Shown here piece by piece: positions 43,001 to 52,341 of a stretch of DNA of 64,000 bases. The notes under the pieces are model-generated. The model searched no databases. It had not been told where the DNA came from and worked only from the letters and a program-made list of their open reading frames with translations. Position 1 is the stretch's first letter. Each line of letters opens with the position of its first letter. Position numbers and translations under genes: made by a program. The DNA is from Streptomyces halobius (lineage in GTDB: Bacteria; Actinomycetota; Actinomycetes; Streptomycetales; Streptomycetaceae): contig NZ_CP086322.1 of assembly GCF_023277745.1 (NCBI RefSeq), positions 124,001 to 188,000 of the forward strand, written 5' to 3'.

Positions 43001-45603
43001 TCCACCTCCGCACCCGCATTGTGCGCCTGGCCCACAAACCGTGCGAAGGTCTCCACCTCCGGGTGCCCGCCCCGCAGCACCGGAAGGAACACCCCACCGG
43101 ACTCACCCTCCAGACTCTGGCGGGCCATCGCGGTCAACACCGCATCCGGACCCAACTCCAGGAAACGGCGCACCCCCACACCCCACAGCGTCCGCACACC
43201 ATCGGCGAAGCGCACCGCCCGACGCACATGCCCCACCCAGTACTCCGCGTCGAACTCCGCCACCAACTGCCCGGTCACGTTCGACACCAGGGGGATACGC
43301 GGCCTGACGAACGACAACCCCTCAGCGACCGCACGGAACTCCTCCAACATCGGCTCCATGCACGGCGAGTGGAACGCATGCGACACCCGCAACCACGTCG
43401 TCCTACGACCGTCCCACCGCGGCAGCCACTCCCCCACCGCCTCCCGGTCACCCGACACCACCACCGCACGCGGACCGTTCACCGCCGCAATGTCCAACCG
43501 GCCCTCGAACCCGGCCAGCGACTCGGCGACCTCATCCTCACCGGCCTGCACCGCGACCATCGCCCCACCAGCAGGCAACGCCCCCATCAACCTCCCACGC
43601 GCCACCACCAGTTCCACCGCATCCGCCAACGACAACACCCCCGCCACATGCGCGGCGGCGATCTCACCCACCGAATGCCCGATCAGATAGTCGGGGCGGA
43701 TCCCCAGCGACTCCACCAGCCGGAACAGCGCCACCTCGACAGCGAACAACGCCACCTGCGTGAACCGCGTCGAGTCCAGCACCTCACCACCCTGGGCGAG
43801 CACCTCCCGCAACGACCGCCCCAAGTGCGGATCAGCCTGCGCACACACCTCGTCCAACACCGCACCGAACAGCGGGAACCTCTCCGCCAGATCCAGCCCC
43901 ATCCGAACCCGCTGCGCACCCTGACCCGAGAACAGGAACGCGGTCCCGCCCGCGATCGCGGACTCACCCGCGGCCACCGAGGCGAGACCCGCCAGCAGCT
44001 CGTCCCGGTCCGACGCCGTGACCTGCGCACGCCGCTCCAGCAACGCGCGCGACGTCACCGTCGAGAACGCGACGTCCGCGACGGACAGTTCCGGCCGCGC
44101 GACCAGATGGGCCCGCAACCGCTCCGCCTGCGCCCGCAGCGCCGCACCGCTGCGGGCCGACAGCAGTACGGGCACCGCGCCCGCCGGGCGAGGCTCCGCG
44201 ACCGGTGTCTGCGCGGGTGCTTCCTCGATGATCACGTGGGCGTTGGTGCCGCTGATCCCGAAGGAGGACACCCCGGCCCTGCGCGGCCGGTCCGAGGCGG
44301 GCCACTGACGCGCCTCGGTCAGCAGCGCGACCTGTCCCGACGACCAGTTGACGTGCGGCGACGGCTCATCGGCGTGCAGTGTCGGCGGCAGCACCCCGTG
44401 CCGCATCGCCATCACCATCTTGATCACACCGGCCACCCCCGCGGCGGCCTGTGTGTGCCCGATGTTCGACTTCAGCGACCCCAGCCACAGCGGGCCGCCC
44501 GCCCGCTGACGGCCGTAGGTCGCCAGCAGGGCCTCGGCCTCGATCGGGTCGCCCAGCGGGGTTCCCGTGCCGTGGCCCTCCACCGCGTCCACGTCGGACG
44601 GCGACAGCCCGGCACCGGCCAGGGCCGCCCGGATCACCCGCTCCTGCGACGGACCGTTGGGCGCCGTCAGCCCGTTGCTGGCACCGTCCTGGTTCACCGC
44701 ACTGCCCCGCAGCAGGCCCAGTACCCGGTGTCCGTTGCGGCGCGCGTCCGACAGCCGCTCCAGCACCAGCAGACCGCAGCCCTCGCTCCAGCCCACACCG
44801 TCCGCACCGGCCCCGTACGCCTTGCACCGGCCGTCCGCAGACAGCGCGCGCTGGCGGCTGAACTCGACGAAGATGTTCGGCCTGGACAGCACGGTGACAC
44901 CGCCGGCCAGGGCCAGCGAGCACTCCTGGGACCGCAGGGCGGCGGTGGCCTGGGCGATCGCGACCAGCGACGACGAGCACGCGGTGTCGACCGAGACCGA
45001 GGGGCCCTCGAAGCCGAACGTGTAGCTGATGCGCCCGGCCGCCACACTGGCCGCGGACGAAATGTACAGGTAGCCCTCGATCTCGTCGCGCCGGTCGCTC
45101 ATGCCGGCCAGGTGCTGGTAGTCGGCGTACATCAGCCCGGTGAACACACCGGTGTCGCTGCCGCGCAGCCGGGACGGGTCGATCCCCGCGTCCTCCATCG
45201 CCTCCCACGCGGTCTCCAGCAGCAGCCGCTGCTGCGGGTCCATGGCGAGGGCCTCACGCGGACTGATCCCGAAGAACTCCGCGTCGAAGTCGCCGGCCTT
45301 CTCGACGAATCCGCCCTGACGCGTGTACGCGGTGCCCGGGTGGTCGGGATCCGGGTGGAACAGCCCCTCCACGTCCCAGCCCCGGTCCGCCGGGAACGTC
45401 GAGACCGCATCGCGGCCGGACGCCACCAGCTCCCACAGCTCCTGCGGGGAGCTCACCGAGCCCGGGAACCGGCAGCCCATCCCCACGATCGCGATCGGTT
45501 CGCTCGCCCGGTCCACGAGTTCCCGGTTCTGTCGCCTAAGGCGCTCGGCCTCCTTGACCGACCTCCGAAGGGCTCCGATGACGTCGTTGTTGTCGGTGGC
45601 CAC
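34051..45603 (-). CDS. Type I modular polyketide synthase A: two modules
   Basis: 3,850 residues. GTG 45603 is chosen because GGAGGGA lies 7-8 bp upstream and because the protein then opens with a typical docking helix ([20 protein letters not shown]) before the first KS. Module A1: KS (35-461), AT (480-881), DH (908-1202), KR (1364-1568), ACP (1625-1722). Module A2: KS (1732-2162), AT (2182-2612), DH (2635-2908), ER (3082-3402), KR (3409-3655), ACP (3668-3762), then a C-terminal docking domain ending [15 protein letters not shown]. The first KS has a normal DTACSSS site and a docking helix, so this is not a loading module; it must receive a chain from an upstream PKS. It is the first gene of the visible operon, so the promoter should lie just right of 45603. 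Confidence 0.96.
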   Translation of the reverse strand: MATDNNDVIGALRRSVKEAERLRRQNRELVDRASEPIAIVGMGCRFPGSVSSPQELWELVASGRDAVSTFPADRGWDVEGLFHPDPDHPGTAYTRQGGFVEKAGDFDAEFFGISPREALAMDPQQRLLLETAWEAMEDAGIDPSRLRGSDTGVFTGLMYADYQHLAGMSDRRDEIEGYLYISSAASVAAGRISYTFGFEGPSVSVDTACSSSLVAIAQATAALRSQECSLALAGGVTVLSRPNIFVEFSRQRALSADGRCKAYGAGADGVGWSEGCGLLVLERLSDARRNGHRVLGLLRGSAVNQDGASNGLTAPNGPSQERVIRAALAGAGLSPSDVDAVEGHGTGTPLGDPIEAEALLATYGRQRAGGPLWLGSLKSNIGHTQAAAGVAGVIKMVMAMRHGVLPPTLHADEPSPHVNWSSGQVALLTEARQWPASDRPRRAGVSSFGISGTNAHVIIEEAPAQTPVAEPRPAGAVPVLLSARSGAALRAQAERLRAHLVARPELSVADVAFSTVTSRALLERRAQVTASDRDELLAGLASVAAGESAIAGGTAFLFSGQGAQRVRMGLDLAERFPLFGAVLDEVCAQADPHLGRSLREVLAQGGEVLDSTRFTQVALFAVEVALFRLVESLGIRPDYLIGHSVGEIAAAHVAGVLSLADAVELVVARGRLMGALPAGGAMVAVQAGEDEVAESLAGFEGRLDIAAVNGPRAVVVSGDREAVGEWLPRWDGRRTTWLRVSHAFHSPCMEPMLEEFRAVAEGLSFVRPRIPLVSNVTGQLVAEFDAEYWVGHVRRAVRFADGVRTLWGVGVRRFLELGPDAVLTAMARQSLEGESGGVFLPVLRGGHPEVETFARFVGQAHNAGAEVDWAAYYAGTGARRVELPTYAFQREHYWPAPGSGVGDITAAGLGRVDHPILAGAVRLGDRDEWLFTGRLSTDTQPWTQDHQLFGTTVVPGTALVELALAAGRQTASPVLDEMVLKTPLLLEEGASRQLQVTVGPADDDGRREVAVYSHPESSDVLLSSHPHSGDQELDAVCHARGVLNQDTTTALATWPAQWPPKGAEPLSAHDLYTRLSDLGYAYGPAFQGVQALWRDGDHGYAEVVLPQTADGAGHGIHPALFDAVLHSAVVPLSDPDDNRLRAPFSFGDVRLGRLGATRLRVRSTVTGDGAVQLDAVDESGTPVLSVGSLAVRPLDQGHFDTAKRSLYRLDWVPVTAAGAAVRVVDLADLDQALTEGVPDAVVASVGTSADGSAQTAAHSALQLVQRWLADERVTGSRLVVVTCGAVAAGTESPDVAQAPVWGLVRTAQSEHPGRFVLVDVDADGADGADWGAVIGSGEPQLAVRGGRLLAPRLHRAAAASPRSWSAHDSVLITGGTGGLGAVIARHLVEHGVRRLQLVSRRGIAAPGAQKLVAELVELGCDIRVEACDVTDRDQVAGLLAALERPLTAVVHAAGVLDDGVVESLTAEQLERVMRPKADAAWHLHELTAGMDLSAFVLFSSVSALIGTPGQANYAAANAVLDALAAKRRAEGLPATSLAWGLWADASGMEGELGEADLARLARMGIGALPPAQALELFDHALGQDTALLAPVTFDLAALRTQARAGLLPAPLHGLAPAPRRAETGVTLAQRLADVAEADRERVVRELVAGQVAAALGHTSAASIDPERAFTDLGFDSLTAVDLRNNLTQATGVALPATLVFDHPSPVAVARLLLREVDGTVERRRPAARPRRVDDEPIAIVGMGCRFPGSVSSPQELWELVASGRDAVSTFPADRGWDVEGLFHPDPDHPGTAYTRQGGFVEKAGDFDAEFFGISPREALAMDPQQRLLLETAWEAMEDAGIDPSRLRGSDTGVFTGLMYADYQHLAGMSDRRDEIEGYLMISSAASVASGRISYTFGFEGPSVSVDTACSSSLVAIAQATAALRSQECSLALAGGVTVLSRPNIFVEFSRQRGLAPDGRCKAYGAGADGVGWSEGCGLLVLERLSDARRNGHRVLGLLRGSAVNQDGASNGLTAPNGPSQERVIRAALAGAGLSPSDVDAVEGHGTGTPLGDPIEAEALLATYGRQRAGGPLWLGSLKSNIGHTQAAAGVAGVIKMVMAMRHGVLPPTLHADEPSPHVNWSSGQVALLTEARQWPASDRPRRAGVSSFGISGTNAHVIIEEAPAQTPAQPAETQTAPVPAPSVLPVVVSARSQAALRTQADRLRAQLIAQPELSTVDMAFSLATMRAQLEHRAVVVATDRGALLTGLGHLSSNEPSPAVVEGRPVGGKAVFVFPGQGAQWAGMATELADSSPVFARRLAQCATALDAFVDWRLDDVLRGAQDAPSLERVDVVQPALWAVMVSLAELWRSYGVEPSAVVGHSQGEIAAAVVAGGLSIEDGARVVALRSRLVRDHLAGKGAMVSVALPAQQAEDLIAPYEGRVSLAAVNGPAAVVLAGEPQALDDLIAVCERDEIRARRVNVDYASHSAQVETIEPELAQLLAPLAPKSGQVPLYSTATGAFIDTATMDAAYWYGNLRAQVGFQPAVQALIADGTGCFLEMSPHPVLAMAVEETAAAHGAADRVAVIGSLRRDEGGLGRFVTSLAEAHVAGVAVDWSPFHVGARRAALPTYPFQRERFWLTAGSRAADASAAGQTQMTHPVLAAAVPVADRDEWVFTGQISQETQPWTQDHMVFGTVLVPGTALVEMALTAGRELGCTVVDELVLQAPLLLAQDATRQLQVTVGSAGDDGRREVAIYSRPQSDGDERPETTCHGRGWLAVDAAPPEPFEAQWPPAGAEPAAAALLYERLADIGLDYGPLFQGVRAAWRAGDTVYAEVALPDDTATGGFGLHPALFDAALHGAMLSKEAGSPVDLPFSFSGVRLGRTGLTRARVRITSAPSALRVAIADDAGVMVASVDALGVRPLEPGQLDRAQGSKNTLFQVDWAQVTATPSASVRVVRLGTEHADLDALEQALSDGAQAPDLVVAAIDAPRGEPAAAARTAGADTLALVQQWLASERLGMARLAVVTRGGVAVGDESPHVAQAPVWGLVRSAQCEHPGRFLLVDLDGGREPDWGALLDLDEPQLAVRADRLLAPRLARTGETLPAHGAWRLAVGRAGSLEDLAIAPSEGNRSLGVGEVRVAVRAAGLNFRDVLIALGLYPGRAPLGSEAAGVVLEVGADVTDLAPGDRVFGLITDAFGPVAVADRRTVVPIPPGLTFVEAAAVPVVYLTAYYGLVDLAGLQPGEQLLVHAAAGGVGMAAIQLARHLGAQVFATASPHKWDAVRALGVPTERIASSRDLDFRQAFLDATGGAGMDVVLDSLAGEFVDASLELLPNGGRFIEMGKTDIRDPEVVARENQGVRYRSFDMTEAGPERIQEMLTEISALFGKGVLTPSPIRTWDVRRGPEAFRFLREGHNIGKIVFTVPAPLDPDGTVLITGGTSGLGAQFAKHLAERHGARNLLLASRRGRAADGVDQLVAELEQLGATARVEACDAADRDQLAGLLGSLDRPLTAVVHCAGVLDDGVVEALTTEQIDRVMRPKIDAAWNLHEQTTGHELSAFVLFSSAAGQLGNPGQANYAAANAALDALAHRRRATGLPANSLAWGLWADTTGMTGEMDEADLARMARTGIGALSAELGLELFDQSLGSDAALLVPLRLDLSVLRTQAREGTLPALLRGLVRAPARRAESVGGSLAQRLAHVAEAEREQVVLELVQAQVAAVRGNASAAEVEPDRAFKMLGFDSLAAVELRNRLARQTGLRLPATLVFDYPTPAEVAQLLLKEAGGADQQEGQPPFDEELRKLEELLIAVAGDERALAGIEPRLRYLSNRLRAVLGATGAEPSEGDAEPDDDLDVASDDEVFNLIDKELGSA
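34320..40410 (-). other. PKS module A2: KS-AT(methylmalonyl)-DH-ER-KR-ACP
   Basis: The AT has GHSQGE and YASH (methylmalonyl type). The DH has [10 protein letters not shown] and FDAALH. The ER carries [11 protein letters not shown] near 35910. The KR is B-type (LDD). A fully reduced, methyl-branched unit is predicted. Confidence 0.87.
39101..40402. repeat. Long direct repeat 2, copy in module A2 (KS)
   Basis: About 1.3 kb of KS coding sequence is nearly identical to 44201-45502 at a constant offset of 5,100 bp. Differences cluster near 39737-39765 and 39950-39985. It encodes the whole KS of module A2. Confidence 0.9.
42933..43959. repeat. Long direct repeat 1, copy in PKS A module A1 (AT)
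   Basis: Partner of 14384-15410, in the same orientation, offset by 28,549 bp. It encodes the malonyl-type AT of module A1. Confidence 0.9.
44201..45502. repeat. Long direct repeat 2, copy in module A1 (KS)
   Basis: Partner of 39101-40402 in the same gene. Both KS domains are therefore almost the same protein, although they accept different chains. Confidence 0.9.
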
Positions 45604-46597
45604 GCCTATCCCTCCTGACCCGGGCGCGGCGATGCGACCAGGTTCTTGACTGCTCTCATGCCGCACACTCCCCTGTTGGGCCGATACGTCACGGCCTGTG
45701 CACGCCGGATGGCCGGCTGTCGTTGGCGGTCCCGCAGCGTCTGGCTGCGGGACATTGACTGCACCGAAGCAGCTTTCTGGCACGTCAAAAGACCGATGGG
45801 TCGCGGCGCGCGTCGAAGCACCAAGAAAAGACTCCGGAATGCCGGACTCCGGCAGACGAATTCAGCAAGAAACTAAGCGCAGCCTGATGCGCTTACCGAG
45901 TGGCTCGGCTCTCCCGTTCGGCACGGATGCCAGTACTTCTCCCCCTGCATGTTTCCGCGACTCCCCGTGTGTGCTGGATCCCTTGAGGTCCGGTCGGCAT
46001 TTCAGCGAAACGCACGCGGCGAACAGCGATGTTCAAGCCGCGCCGTGTGTTTGCGAATGGTGTGTGCGACGTTAGGGCACGCCGTGGACCATCATCCGCG
46101 AGGGGACAGGTAGCTGTCATGCCCCGCCGGTCGCCCTACGGAAAGTCGCGAATCCGGTTCGTTCCGTTGCGAGTTCCTCGGCCCCAGGCATGAAACTGTC
46201 ACTCGGCTCTCAGGGCGAACTCGCAGGGCGTTGACAGGAGAGTCACCGAACGCGAAACCGTTCCTGTGAACGGCGACCCCGAGGAGATCTCGCGCAGACC
46301 GCCTCGTGGCGGGCCACGTGAGCTCCCATCACCACGCGAACGGGCGCGAGCAAGGATCGCGAACACCGGTCAGCCGGACCACCGCCTGCCCTACGCCGGT
46401 CAGGAGTTCGCGGCGGCGCCGTGGTCCGCACGGCAGGAGCAGGCAGGCTGGGACATACGAGGAGAGGCAGGCAGAGACCTGCCAAGGGCGTCGCAGGCGC
46501 GGACCTTCGAAAGGCGGACGAGGACACGCTGTTCGGTGCGGAACGCGAGGCGTTGGCCGGGTGCGGGCGCTGCGGCTGCCCGGCCGCTGAGAAACGG
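45604..46597 (-). promoter_or_regulatory. Non-coding region upstream of the PKS operon (promoter expected)
   Basis: About 1 kb with no convincing gene on either strand. It separates the first PKS gene (start 45603, Shine-Dalgarno GGAGGGA) from the accBE terminator at 46598. As it precedes at least 38 kb of co-directional genes, it should hold the operon promoter and leader. I could not pick out a reliable -10/-35 pair or operator. Confidence 0.45.
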
Positions 46598-46636
46598 AAA
46601 AAGCCGGGCCTGGGCGCGGAGCGCGCCCAGGGCCCG
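46598..46636 (-). terminator. Intrinsic terminator of the accB-accE operon
   Basis: A GC-rich hairpin with about 14 base pairs (46605-46618 with 46622-46636, a three-base loop and one bulged base) is followed on the minus strand by five T residues (46598-46602). It lies about 8 bp past the accE stop, in the right orientation for this operon. Confidence 0.85.
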
Positions 46637-46644
46637 AGGGTGTT

Positions 46645-46863
46645 TCAGCGGCGGGCCTGCCAGGACACCGGCGAACAGCCGACAGAGCGGTCCCACGGCG
46701 CGGGGGTGGAGGCCGGCTCGGTCTCCGGCTCCGGGTCGGCGTCCGCCCCCACGAGGGTGGTCAAAACAGCCGTGAGCGCGGCCAGCTCCTCGGTGGTGGG
46801 GGTGCCTGTGACGACCTTCAACAGGGGGCTTGCGAGGGGCCCTTCGAGCGGCGGCTTCGACAT
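46645..46863 (-). CDS. accE: Acyl-CoA carboxylase epsilon subunit
   Basis: A 72-residue protein starting MSKPPLEGPLASPLLKVVTG. Small size, the PTTEELAALTAVL segment, an acidic linker and a tryptophan-containing basic C-terminus (SPVSWQARR) fit the epsilon subunits that accompany actinobacterial acyl-CoA carboxylase beta subunits and stabilise or stimulate the complex. It starts 11 bp after the beta-subunit stop, so the two are co-translated, and a strong terminator follows. Its low complexity limits family assignment from sequence alone; the position next to the carboxylase is the main support. Confidence 0.82.
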   Translation of the reverse strand: MSKPPLEGPLASPLLKVVTGTPTTEELAALTAVLTTLVGADADPEPETEPASTPAPWDRSVGCSPVSWQARR

Positions 46864-46874
46864 GGCGGGGCTCC

Positions 46875-48422
46875 TCAGGCCGGGGGGTTGCCGTGCTTGC
46901 GAGACGGCAGCGGGGCATGCTTGGCGCGCAGCATCGACAGGGCCCCGATCAGCGCGGAACGGGTGTCGGCGGGGTCGATGACATCGTCGACCAGGCCACG
47001 CTCGGCCGCGTAGTAGGGGTGCATCAGCTCGGCCTTGTACTCCTTGACCAGCTGCTCGCGTGCCGCATCCGGGTCGTCGGCGGCGGCGATCTGCCGACGG
47101 AAGACGACGCCTGCGGCGCCTTCGGCCCCCATCACGGCGATCTCGTTGACGGGCCAGGCCAGCGAGATGTCGCAGCCGATGGAGCGGGAGTCCATGACGA
47201 TGTAGGCGCCCCCGTAGGCCTTGCGCAGGATGACCTGGACGCGTGGGACGGTGGCATTGCAGTACGCGTAGAGGAGCTTGGCGCCGTGCCGGATGATGCC
47301 GCCATGCTCCTGGTCCACGCCGGGCAGGAAGCCGGGCACGTCGACCAGGGTCACCAGCGGGATGTTGAAGGCGTCGCACATCTGCACGAAGCGTGCGGCC
47401 TTCTGCGACGAGTGGATGTCCAGGACCCCGGCGAGCACCCGGGGCTGGTTGGCGACGATTCCGACGACCTGGCCCCCCAGCCGGGCCAAGGTGGTGATGA
47501 CGCTGCCGGCCCAGCGCGCATGGACCTCCAGGTGCTCGCCGTCGTCGACGAGTTCGGTGATGACCTCATGCATGTCGTAGGGCTGCTTGCCGTCGACCGG
47601 CACCAGGTCCAAGAGGCGCTCGCAGCGGCGGTCGACCGGGTCGGCGACGGGAGCTTTCGGCGGCGGCTGGCGGTTATGGTCCGGGAGCAGCGACAACAGA
47701 TAGCGCACCTCCGCGATGCAGCTCTCCTCGTCGTCGTATGCGAAGTGGGCCACTCCCGAGGTCGCGGCGTGCGCATCGGCGCCACCGAGGCCGTTGTGGG
47801 TGATCTCCTCGCCGGTCACCGCCTGGACGACATCAGGGCCGGTGAGGAACATCTGCGAGGTGTCACGGACCATGAACACGAAGTCGGTGAGCGCCGGTGC
47901 GTAGGCCGCGCCGCCCGCGCAGGGGCCGAGTATCACGCTGATCTGCGGGATGACGCCCGACGCCTTGGCGTGGCGCTGGAAGATCCCTCCGTAGCCCGCC
48001 AGGGCGCTGACCCCCTCCTGGATGCGGGCACCCGCACCGTCGTTGAGCGAGACCAGGGGGGCGCCCGCCGCGAGGGCGAGGTCCATGATCTTGTGGATCT
48101 TGTGGGCATGCGCCTCGCCCAGCGCCCCGCCGAAGATCCGGAAGTCATGGGCGAAGGCGAAGACCGTGCGCCCCTGAACCGTGCCCCAGCCGGTGACCAC
48201 GCCGTCGGTGTACGGCCGCTTCGCCTCCAGACCGAAGCCGGTGGCCCGGTGCCGGCGCAGCTGTTCCACTTCGGTGAAAGAGCCCTGGTCGAACAGGAGG
48301 TCAAGACGCTCGCGGGCGGTCAGCTTGCCCTTGGCGTGCTGCGCCTCGGTGGCCCTGGGCGCGGCGTCGAGCACGCCTTTGCGGATGCGGGCGAGTTCCT
48401 CGGCGGTGTCGGCCAGCTTCAT
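46875..48422 (-). CDS. accB: Acyl-CoA carboxylase beta subunit (carboxyltransferase; propionyl/acetyl-CoA type)
   Basis: A 515-residue biotin-dependent carboxyltransferase. It transfers CO2 from carboxybiotin to acetyl- or propionyl-CoA, giving malonyl- or methylmalonyl-CoA, the two extender units that the PKS ATs in this window appear to need. The family landmarks are present: GKLTARERLDLLFDQGSF near the N-terminus, GPCAGGAAYAPALTDF in the N-terminal crotonase-like half, and VPGFLPGVDQEHGGIIRHGA plus RKAYGGAYIVMDS in the C-terminal half. The start ATG 48422 has GGAG upstream and gives the usual length. The biotinylated alpha subunit is not in the window and probably comes from elsewhere in the genome. 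I infer a supply role because it sits within the cluster, though such genes also occur in primary metabolism. Confidence 0.93.
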   Translation of the reverse strand: MKLADTAEELARIRKGVLDAAPRATEAQHAKGKLTARERLDLLFDQGSFTEVEQLRRHRATGFGLEAKRPYTDGVVTGWGTVQGRTVFAFAHDFRIFGGALGEAHAHKIHKIMDLALAAGAPLVSLNDGAGARIQEGVSALAGYGGIFQRHAKASGVIPQISVILGPCAGGAAYAPALTDFVFMVRDTSQMFLTGPDVVQAVTGEEITHNGLGGADAHAATSGVAHFAYDDEESCIAEVRYLLSLLPDHNRQPPPKAPVADPVDRRCERLLDLVPVDGKQPYDMHEVITELVDDGEHLEVHARWAGSVITTLARLGGQVVGIVANQPRVLAGVLDIHSSQKAARFVQMCDAFNIPLVTLVDVPGFLPGVDQEHGGIIRHGAKLLYAYCNATVPRVQVILRKAYGGAYIVMDSRSIGCDISLAWPVNEIAVMGAEGAAGVVFRRQIAAADDPDAAREQLVKEYKAELMHPYYAAERGLVDDVIDPADTRSALIGALSMLRAKHAPLPSRKHGNPPA

Positions 48423-50170
48423 GCTCCACTCCGTTTCTCGGTCACATGCCTGCCAGTGCGCGGTGGTGCCACGGACACCACCGCGGTGGCGGGGTGCTCG
48501 GCGGATCGTTCCGGCGCGCGTGCGGCCGGGGCGAGCCCGGCCGGCGGCAGCCGAACCGGCCGGTGAGGTGTGCATGGCCTGTCCCCGAAGGCGGTCAGGT
48601 GCGCGGGCGGGGTGGTGGGGTCGGGCCGGTTGCCGGCGCTGGCATACGGCTCGCCTCGATGGGGGCGGCCACGGGCAGGCGCGGGTGCGAAGACGGCGTT
48701 GTGCACAGCGCGCCGGCGTCGGCCGCGGCGGCGGGCGGCGCCTCGATGAAGGCCGAAGGGCGCTGTGGCCGGGCGCGTTGGCCGGGGCGACGCGGACGTC
48801 GCCCCCTTCCCGCAGCAGTGGCACCGGTTGTCGGTGTCCGCCAGGCGCGGCGGCCGGGACGCGATGGTGCCGGCGCGCTCCTGCGCGGTGTCACGCACGG
48901 CCCGGCCACGGGCGGCGGCCGGTGGCGCCACCGTGTCGAGGGTGCGGGCAGCCGGCCGTGCCGTCGCCTGCGCCGCCGTGCACCGCTCGGCGTGGGCGAC
49001 GGCGCCCGCTTGCGAGCCGCACCGGGCCGGTGCGGAGAAAACCGCTCCGCACCGGTGCGGACGCAGTTCGGAACGTCTTTTCCGGCGGCTTTTGAAAGGG
49101 ACTCCGTGAGTTCCCGGACGGGGTTTCCTGCCGGCCTCGCCCCTTCCCGCTTTGTGTGTTCCTTGTCGTGGAAACACCAGGCCGATGGGTATCCGTTTCA
49201 TGGTTCCGTCTTCCTCGGGCGTCTGCACCACAACGCACAGGGCCCCGGATCCGTTATGGCTCTCGGGGCCCCGTGCCACGGCGGCACCTTGGGGGACGGA
49301 CGTATGCCACCGAAAAGCCGCCCGGCCCTGCCCGAGCGCTTTCCATGCGCTCCATCCAACTGCCGGGACCTGCCGTATGCAACGCGGCTTTCAGGAAGTT
49401 GCCAGCAAAATGCTGTGAACGCATTCCGCGGCCGATTATTCCGAAAGGCTGCGGCGCAGCCCGTTGGCCGCAGGCGCGGCGGTTCTGCCGGGCCACAGCG
49501 GCCCGTTCGGGCTCTGGAGACGTTTGTTGCCGGCGGGCGCTGCCTGCCCGGCATCGTCTCGAAGAGGCACGGTGTGCAGGGCCTCCGGCGTCCGGATGGC
49601 CCGGGCGCGCCGGCCGGCCGGGCTGGGCAACCCGGGGCGCGGCTGTGTCGACGGGCAGCGCCCGCAGCGGCCGAAGGGGCCGCCCGAAGCGCCACCGGCC
49701 GTCTTCCGGCGCCCGGTTCGCCACCGGCGCGTCCTGGAGGAGCAGGGCACGGTGAGCGCCGCACCGAGCCGGTCGGCCGCGTCGCAGAGGCGGCTCCCCT
49801 TCGCCGCCCGTGCGGCTGAAGGCCGGTCATCCGGGCGTGTGTGATGTCGATGAGCGCGGGCCCGGCCGAACAGGCGCGTGCGCGGGCGAGCACTGCCGCA
49901 TCGCCGTCGCCGGCCGCGGTGACCGCCGCTGTGGACGCTGCGGTCGCGGTGCGGACTGCCCGCCGGCTCGGTCGGCGTGCGCTCGTGAGCAGCGCTCCCG
50001 GTGGCCGGCCCGGCCGCCACGCCTCACGTGCGCGGGCCGGCCGCTGTTGCAGGTGGCGCACATGCCGATCATTCCCGCCTCACCTCACGTGCGCGGGCCG
50101 GGCGCCCTCAGCGGTGTCCACAACGCTGCGGGTCAATGCGTCGAGGACGTCGGAGTCGTTCTCGTACGCT
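48423..50170. other. 1.75-kb stretch without a recognisable gene
   Basis: Open frames occur on both strands, but all are Arg/Pro/Gly/Ala-rich and look like GC-driven chance frames. One minus-strand ATG near 49200 has a good Shine-Dalgarno (GAGGAAG) and would start MKRIPIGLVFPRQGTHKAG, but the frame then turns low-complexity and is not family-like. The stretch must hold the accB promoter and the ferredoxin 3' region. Confidence 0.5.
50022..50101. repeat. 19-bp direct repeat with a CACGTG core
   Basis: The same 19 bases (containing CACGTG followed by CGCGGGCCGG) occur at 50022-50040 and 50083-50101, 61 bp apart, just beyond the ferredoxin gene. They could be protein-binding sites or chance repeats in GC-rich DNA; function unknown. 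Confidence 0.5.
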
Positions 50171-50497
50171 TCAGGGCCGGCGGCCGGCGGGCCCCAGCCG
50201 GTCGATCAGGGGATGGTCGTCGGTGAGGGGTTCGGCACCGGCGGCGCCGCCGGGTGAGCCGAGGGTGGCGAAGACGTCGGCGTTGGCGGGGCCGTAATCG
50301 GTCCAGTCGGGTGGGAGGTCGTCTTCGTAGAAGACGGCCTCGACGGGGCAGACGGGTTCGCAGGCGCCGCAGTCGACGCATTCGTCGGGGTGGATGTAGA
50401 GCATCCTCCGGCCTTCGTAGATGCAGTCGACGGGGCATTCCTCGATGCAGGACTTGTCCTTGACATCGACGCAGGGCTGGGCGATCACGTAGGTCAC
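50171..50497 (-). CDS. fdxA: 7Fe ferredoxin (3Fe-4S/4Fe-4S)
   Basis: A 108-residue ferredoxin. GTG 50497 (VTYVIAQPC) is preceded by GAGGAA and matches the usual start of the actinobacterial FdxA family. The cysteine pattern [18 protein letters not shown] followed by [15 protein letters not shown] builds one 3Fe-4S and one 4Fe-4S cluster. The length fits, with a C-terminal tail ending [15 protein letters not shown]. It lies downstream of the P450 at 50926-52149 on the same strand, so it is a good candidate electron donor for that P450 and possibly for the one at 9924-11336. No ferredoxin reductase gene is seen nearby. Confidence 0.93.
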   Translation of the reverse strand: MTYVIAQPCVDVKDKSCIEECPVDCIYEGRRMLYIHPDECVDCGACEPVCPVEAVFYEDDLPPDWTDYGPANADVFATLGSPGGAAGAEPLTDDHPLIDRLGPAGRRP

Positions 50498-50925
50498 AAG
50501 GGTTCCTCGACGGTCCAGATCGTGCCGATCGGGTGGGGTGCCGCACAGGGCCCGGCACCGGCTTGTGGCGGTACACGCACGGCGTGCGGGCGGTGATGGC
50601 CGGCGGTGTGCGGCGCGTAGAGCGGGGCCGGGTGACGTGAGCCGTGGCACCGTGTCGAGCCCGGCAGTTTCCGCAGAACGCCGGCCGCGGCCGTGTCACG
50701 GCGGCGGGCGAGCAGGTCCAGGGAATTGCCGTCGCTGTCGACCGCGCGCACCGGCCCCGGCCCGACGCCCTGGGCGGGCGGTCGAACCCGGTACGACGGC
50801 GTGTCCACGTGCCTGCGGCAAAACCCCGGCCCCGGGTGAGCGTGCCGCACGAGGCGGCCCTGACCTGACAACACACCGGGGGTGCCCGTCTGCGGCCAGG
50901 GTCGGCGAGCGGCCTTGGCGTGGCG
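50498..50925. other. Intergenic stretch between P450 and ferredoxin genes
   Basis: 428 bp without a convincing gene. It is long for an operon gap, so the ferredoxin may have its own promoter here; I could not identify one. Confidence 0.4.
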
Positions 50926-52149
50926 TCAGACCGTGATCGGTACGTCCTTGGCGCTGCGCAGCTCCACACGGTCGTTCCACGCCACGTCGCCGGCCGGCGC
51001 CAGGGAGCCGAACCGGTCGACCAGCCTGCTGATCGCGATCCGGCCCTCCATCTTGGCCAGCGCCGAGCCGAAGCAGTGGTGCACGCCGGCGCCGAACGAC
51101 ACGTGCTGACGTGCGTGGGGACGGTCGATGCGCAGCTTGTCGGCATCCTCACCGAAGTGGTCCTCGTCGCGGTTCGCGGCCGCGATGGCGACCATCACCA
51201 GCGAACCGGCGGGGATCTCTTTGCCCCGCAGCGGATACGGCGCCGTGGTGATCCGCCTGGTCTGCTGGATCGGCGGGTCGTAGCGCAGGAACTCCTCGAC
51301 GGCGTTCTCGGCCAACTCCGGCCGACGGCGCAGCAGCTCCAACTGGTCGGGGTTGTGCAGCAGCGCGGCCACGCCACCGCCGATCAGGCTCACCGTCGTC
51401 TCGTGCCCGGCGGCGTAGAGCAGCAGCACCTGGGCGACCAGTTCATCGGCGGTGAGCTTGTCGCCCTCGTGCTCGGCGGCGATCAGCGCGGTCAGCAGGT
51501 CGTCAGCCGGGTGGGCGCGCTTCCAGTCGATCATCTCGCGGGTGATCTTGACCAGTTCCTGTATCGCGGCCATACCCTCGATCATCTCGGCCTCGTCCAG
51601 CAACTCGGGCGAGCGGTGGATCTTGCCGGTCAGCTCGCGTATCCGGTCGCTGTCGGCCGACGGTGTGCCGAGCATGTGCGAGATGACCGCGAACGGCACC
51701 GGGAACGCCAGCTCGTCCATCAGGTTCACCCGGCCACCGTCGGCGATCCGGTCCAGGGCCTCGTCCACCAGCTCGGTCACCGTCGGCTCCAGCGCGACGA
51801 CGGACCTCGGCGTGAACGCCTTGGTCACCAGCGACCTCAGCCGCGTGTGGTCCGGGGGATCCACGTCGAGCAGGGACAGGCTCATCACGTTCGCCGCCTC
51901 CACCATCGCCGGCGGCAGCTCCTGGGCTTCGGCCGAGTCCTCGGCCGAAGCGCCGGCCAGGTTCTTTTCGTTCACCGACATCCGCGGCGCGCGCAGAATC
52001 GCGGTGGCGTCGTCGTGCCGCGAGACCATCCAGTAGCCGGCGGGATGCTCGTGCACCGGGTCGGTCCTGCGCAGCCTCGCGTAGTGCGGATAAGGGTCGT
52101 CGGCCAGCCCCGGCAACGACGGGTCGAACAAGAGCTCCGTGTCGGTCAC
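50926..52149 (-). CDS. Cytochrome P450 (CYP107-like)
   Basis: A 407-residue soluble bacterial P450. GTG 52149 ([20 protein letters not shown]) has AGGGA about 7 bp upstream and gives the typical length; the longer frame upstream has no family resemblance. Motifs: AGHETTVSL in the I-helix, EEFLR as the ExxR helix, the meander with RPHARQHV, and the heme loop [10 protein letters not shown] with Cys359. This style is usual for polyketide tailoring hydroxylases or epoxidases of the CYP107 group. It is preceded by the aminotransferase gene on the same strand (192 bp gap) and followed by a 7Fe ferredoxin gene. The substrate is not predictable. Confidence 0.94.
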   Translation of the reverse strand: MTDTELLFDPSLPGLADDPYPHYARLRRTDPVHEHPAGYWMVSRHDDATAILRAPRMSVNEKNLAGASAEDSAEAQELPPAMVEAANVMSLSLLDVDPPDHTRLRSLVTKAFTPRSVVALEPTVTELVDEALDRIADGGRVNLMDELAFPVPFAVISHMLGTPSADSDRIRELTGKIHRSPELLDEAEMIEGMAAIQELVKITREMIDWKRAHPADDLLTALIAAEHEGDKLTADELVAQVLLLYAAGHETTVSLIGGGVAALLHNPDQLELLRRRPELAENAVEEFLRYDPPIQQTRRITTAPYPLRGKEIPAGSLVMVAIAAANRDEDHFGEDADKLRIDRPHARQHVSFGAGVHHCFGSALAKMEGRIAISRLVDRFGSLAPAGDVAWNDRVELRSAKDVPITV

Positions 52150-52341
52150 AGCACATCCCTGCTTGTTGTCGGTGACGAAGTGATGCACAAAGAATTTCGC
52201 GGCGCGCGCGTGTTCCTCTTCCGGCAGGCCCGTTGCCGCTCGAAGCGAGAAGCGGAAGCGGTTCAGCGACGCGGGAGAGGTGCCGTGCAGATCTGTGCGC
52301 CTCGGCAAGCCCACGGTCCCGCGCCGGAGAAGTGCCCGCTG

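Larger units (their letters stand above)
40440..45502 (-). other. PKS module A1: KS-AT(malonyl)-DH-KR-ACP
   Basis: The AT has GHSVGE and HAFH (malonyl type). The DH has [10 protein letters not shown] and FDAVLH. The KR has LDD and an intact active site. An unbranched alkene unit is predicted. Confidence 0.87.

Noticed and set aside
44201..45502. First KS of PKS A as a possible loading KS
   Set aside because: Its active site is DTACSSS with Cys, and a docking helix precedes it, so it is an ordinary extending KS. The KSQ is in PKS D.
45604..45783. 60-codon upstream extension of PKS A
   Set aside because: The segment is not family-like, whereas GTG 45603 has a strong Shine-Dalgarno and leads directly into the docking helix.
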